Of a stretch of 64,000 nt of DNA, positions 63,724 to 64,000 are shown one piece after another. The stretch lies in NCBI RefSeq assembly GCF_014154935.1, contig NZ_JACEHH010000042.1, forward strand, positions 1-64,000. Reading direction: 5' to 3'. The notes below the pieces were generated by a model. It was not told where the DNA came from. It ran no database searches and saw only the letters and a list, made by a program, of their open reading frames with translations. Position numbers and translations under genes: made by a program. How positions within the stretch are numbered: the first letter of the stretch is position 1; each line of letters starts with the position of its first letter. This DNA is from Stieleria mannarensis. GTDB taxonomy: Bacteria > Planctomycetota > Planctomycetia > Pirellulales > Pirellulaceae.

Positions 63724-64000
63724 ATGAGTCGTTATCAAATCGCGCTGTTGCCGGGCGACGGCATCGGTCCGGAATGTATGGAGGCGACCCACCGGGTGCT
63801 CGGCCAAATGGTCGACCGAATCGATGGGTTGGATTTGCAATTCAGCTCGCACCGGGCGGGGGCGGAACTCTATCGCGACACCGGCGAAGCGTTGCCGGCG
63901 GCGGTGTTGGAGGACTGTTTGGCTGCGGACGCGGTGTTGCTGTCGGCGATCGGATTGCCGGATGTGCGTTACCGCGATGGGACGGAAGTTCAACCGACGA
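63724..64000 (+). CDS. Isocitrate/isopropylmalate dehydrogenase family protein, 5' part
   Basis: The visible 92 codons start at ATG 63724 and read on to the window end. The translation SRYQIALLPGDGIGPECMEA is the nucleotide/substrate-site N-terminus of the isocitrate/isopropylmalate/tartrate dehydrogenase family. LPAAVLEDCLAADAVLLSAI follows, then GLPDVRYRDGTEVQPT. The GLPDVR segment suggests the tartrate dehydrogenase/LeuB-like group rather than TCA-cycle isocitrate dehydrogenase. The rest of the gene is cut off by the window. It is divergent from the LysR gene, which may regulate it. Confidence 0.85.
   Translation, partial: MSRYQIALLPGDGIGPECMEATHRVLGQMVDRIDGLDLQFSSHRAGAELYRDTGEALPAAVLEDCLAADAVLLSAIGLPDVRYRDGTEVQPT

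Overview
The window looks like chromosomal DNA of a marine planctomycete, most likely the Pirellulaceae (Rhodopirellula or Stieleria type). Pointers are two pairs of planctomycete cytochrome (DUF1549/DUF1553) plus DUF1501 genes, a DUF1559 pseudopilin-like protein, a tetrahydromethanopterin-pathway gene (mch) in an aerobic-looking bacterium, a MoxR/DUF4350/DUF4129/SpoIIM/RDD membrane cluster, a Wzm/Wzt polysaccharide operon with a sulfotransferase, and many families of short intergenic repeats. The species assignment is inference; no rRNA or tRNA gene was recognised.

Layout. 0.5-2.1 kb: a 5'-truncated RHS gene with a short cysteine-rich tail and an overlapping small membrane protein. 2.3-4.7 kb: an MBOAT/SGNH O-acetylation pair. 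4.9-5.25 kb: four tandem 88-90 bp repeats. 5.3-7.6 kb: a TOPRIM-only topoisomerase fragment, N-carbamoylputrescine amidase and divergent bioD. 7.9-14.9 kb: lptB, an enlarged signal peptidase I, a TPR protein and a rhomboid protein. 15.7-19.3 kb: mch, an ATP-grasp ligase and an OleC-like AMP-forming ligase, coupled by ATGA overlaps. 19.7-21.3 kb: def-fmt. 21.4-30.4 kb: two DUF1549/DUF1553-DUF1501 operons separated by a MITE-like element. 30.7-33.5 kb: a small lipoprotein, DUF1559 and a secreted SGNH hydrolase. 33.5-40.3 kb: the MoxR membrane cluster. 40.7-44.0 kb: a divergent Nramp-like transporter and a cyclase-fold protein. 44.5-50.9 kb: a seven-gene overlapping operon for making, sulfating and exporting a polysaccharide. 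51-54.8 kb: a Tyr/Gly-rich secreted protein, a zinc-ribbon membrane protein, a PPK2-PilZ pair and an ABC ATPase. 54.9-55.4 kb: ispF. 55.6-61.1 kb: an ammonium-transporter/histidine-kinase fusion coupled to an HD-GYP response regulator. 61.4-64 kb: an oxidoreductase/pentapeptide-repeat fusion, a LysR regulator and the start of a divergent isocitrate/isopropylmalate dehydrogenase-family gene.

How the genes work together. The most striking unit is the Amt-PAS-HisKA-REC-REC-Hpt protein, whose stop codon overlaps the start of the HD-GYP regulator. It reads as a one-piece ammonium sensor controlling a c-di-GMP phosphodiesterase. A PilZ protein lies 4 kb away and the sulfated-polysaccharide operon just beyond it, both plausible but unproven outputs. 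The mch/ATP-grasp/OleC-like operon is a second unit worth attention.

Coordinates were derived by reading the sequence. Start codons were chosen from overlaps, Shine-Dalgarno-like motifs and family N-termini. Family names come from recognised motifs, not from database searches.
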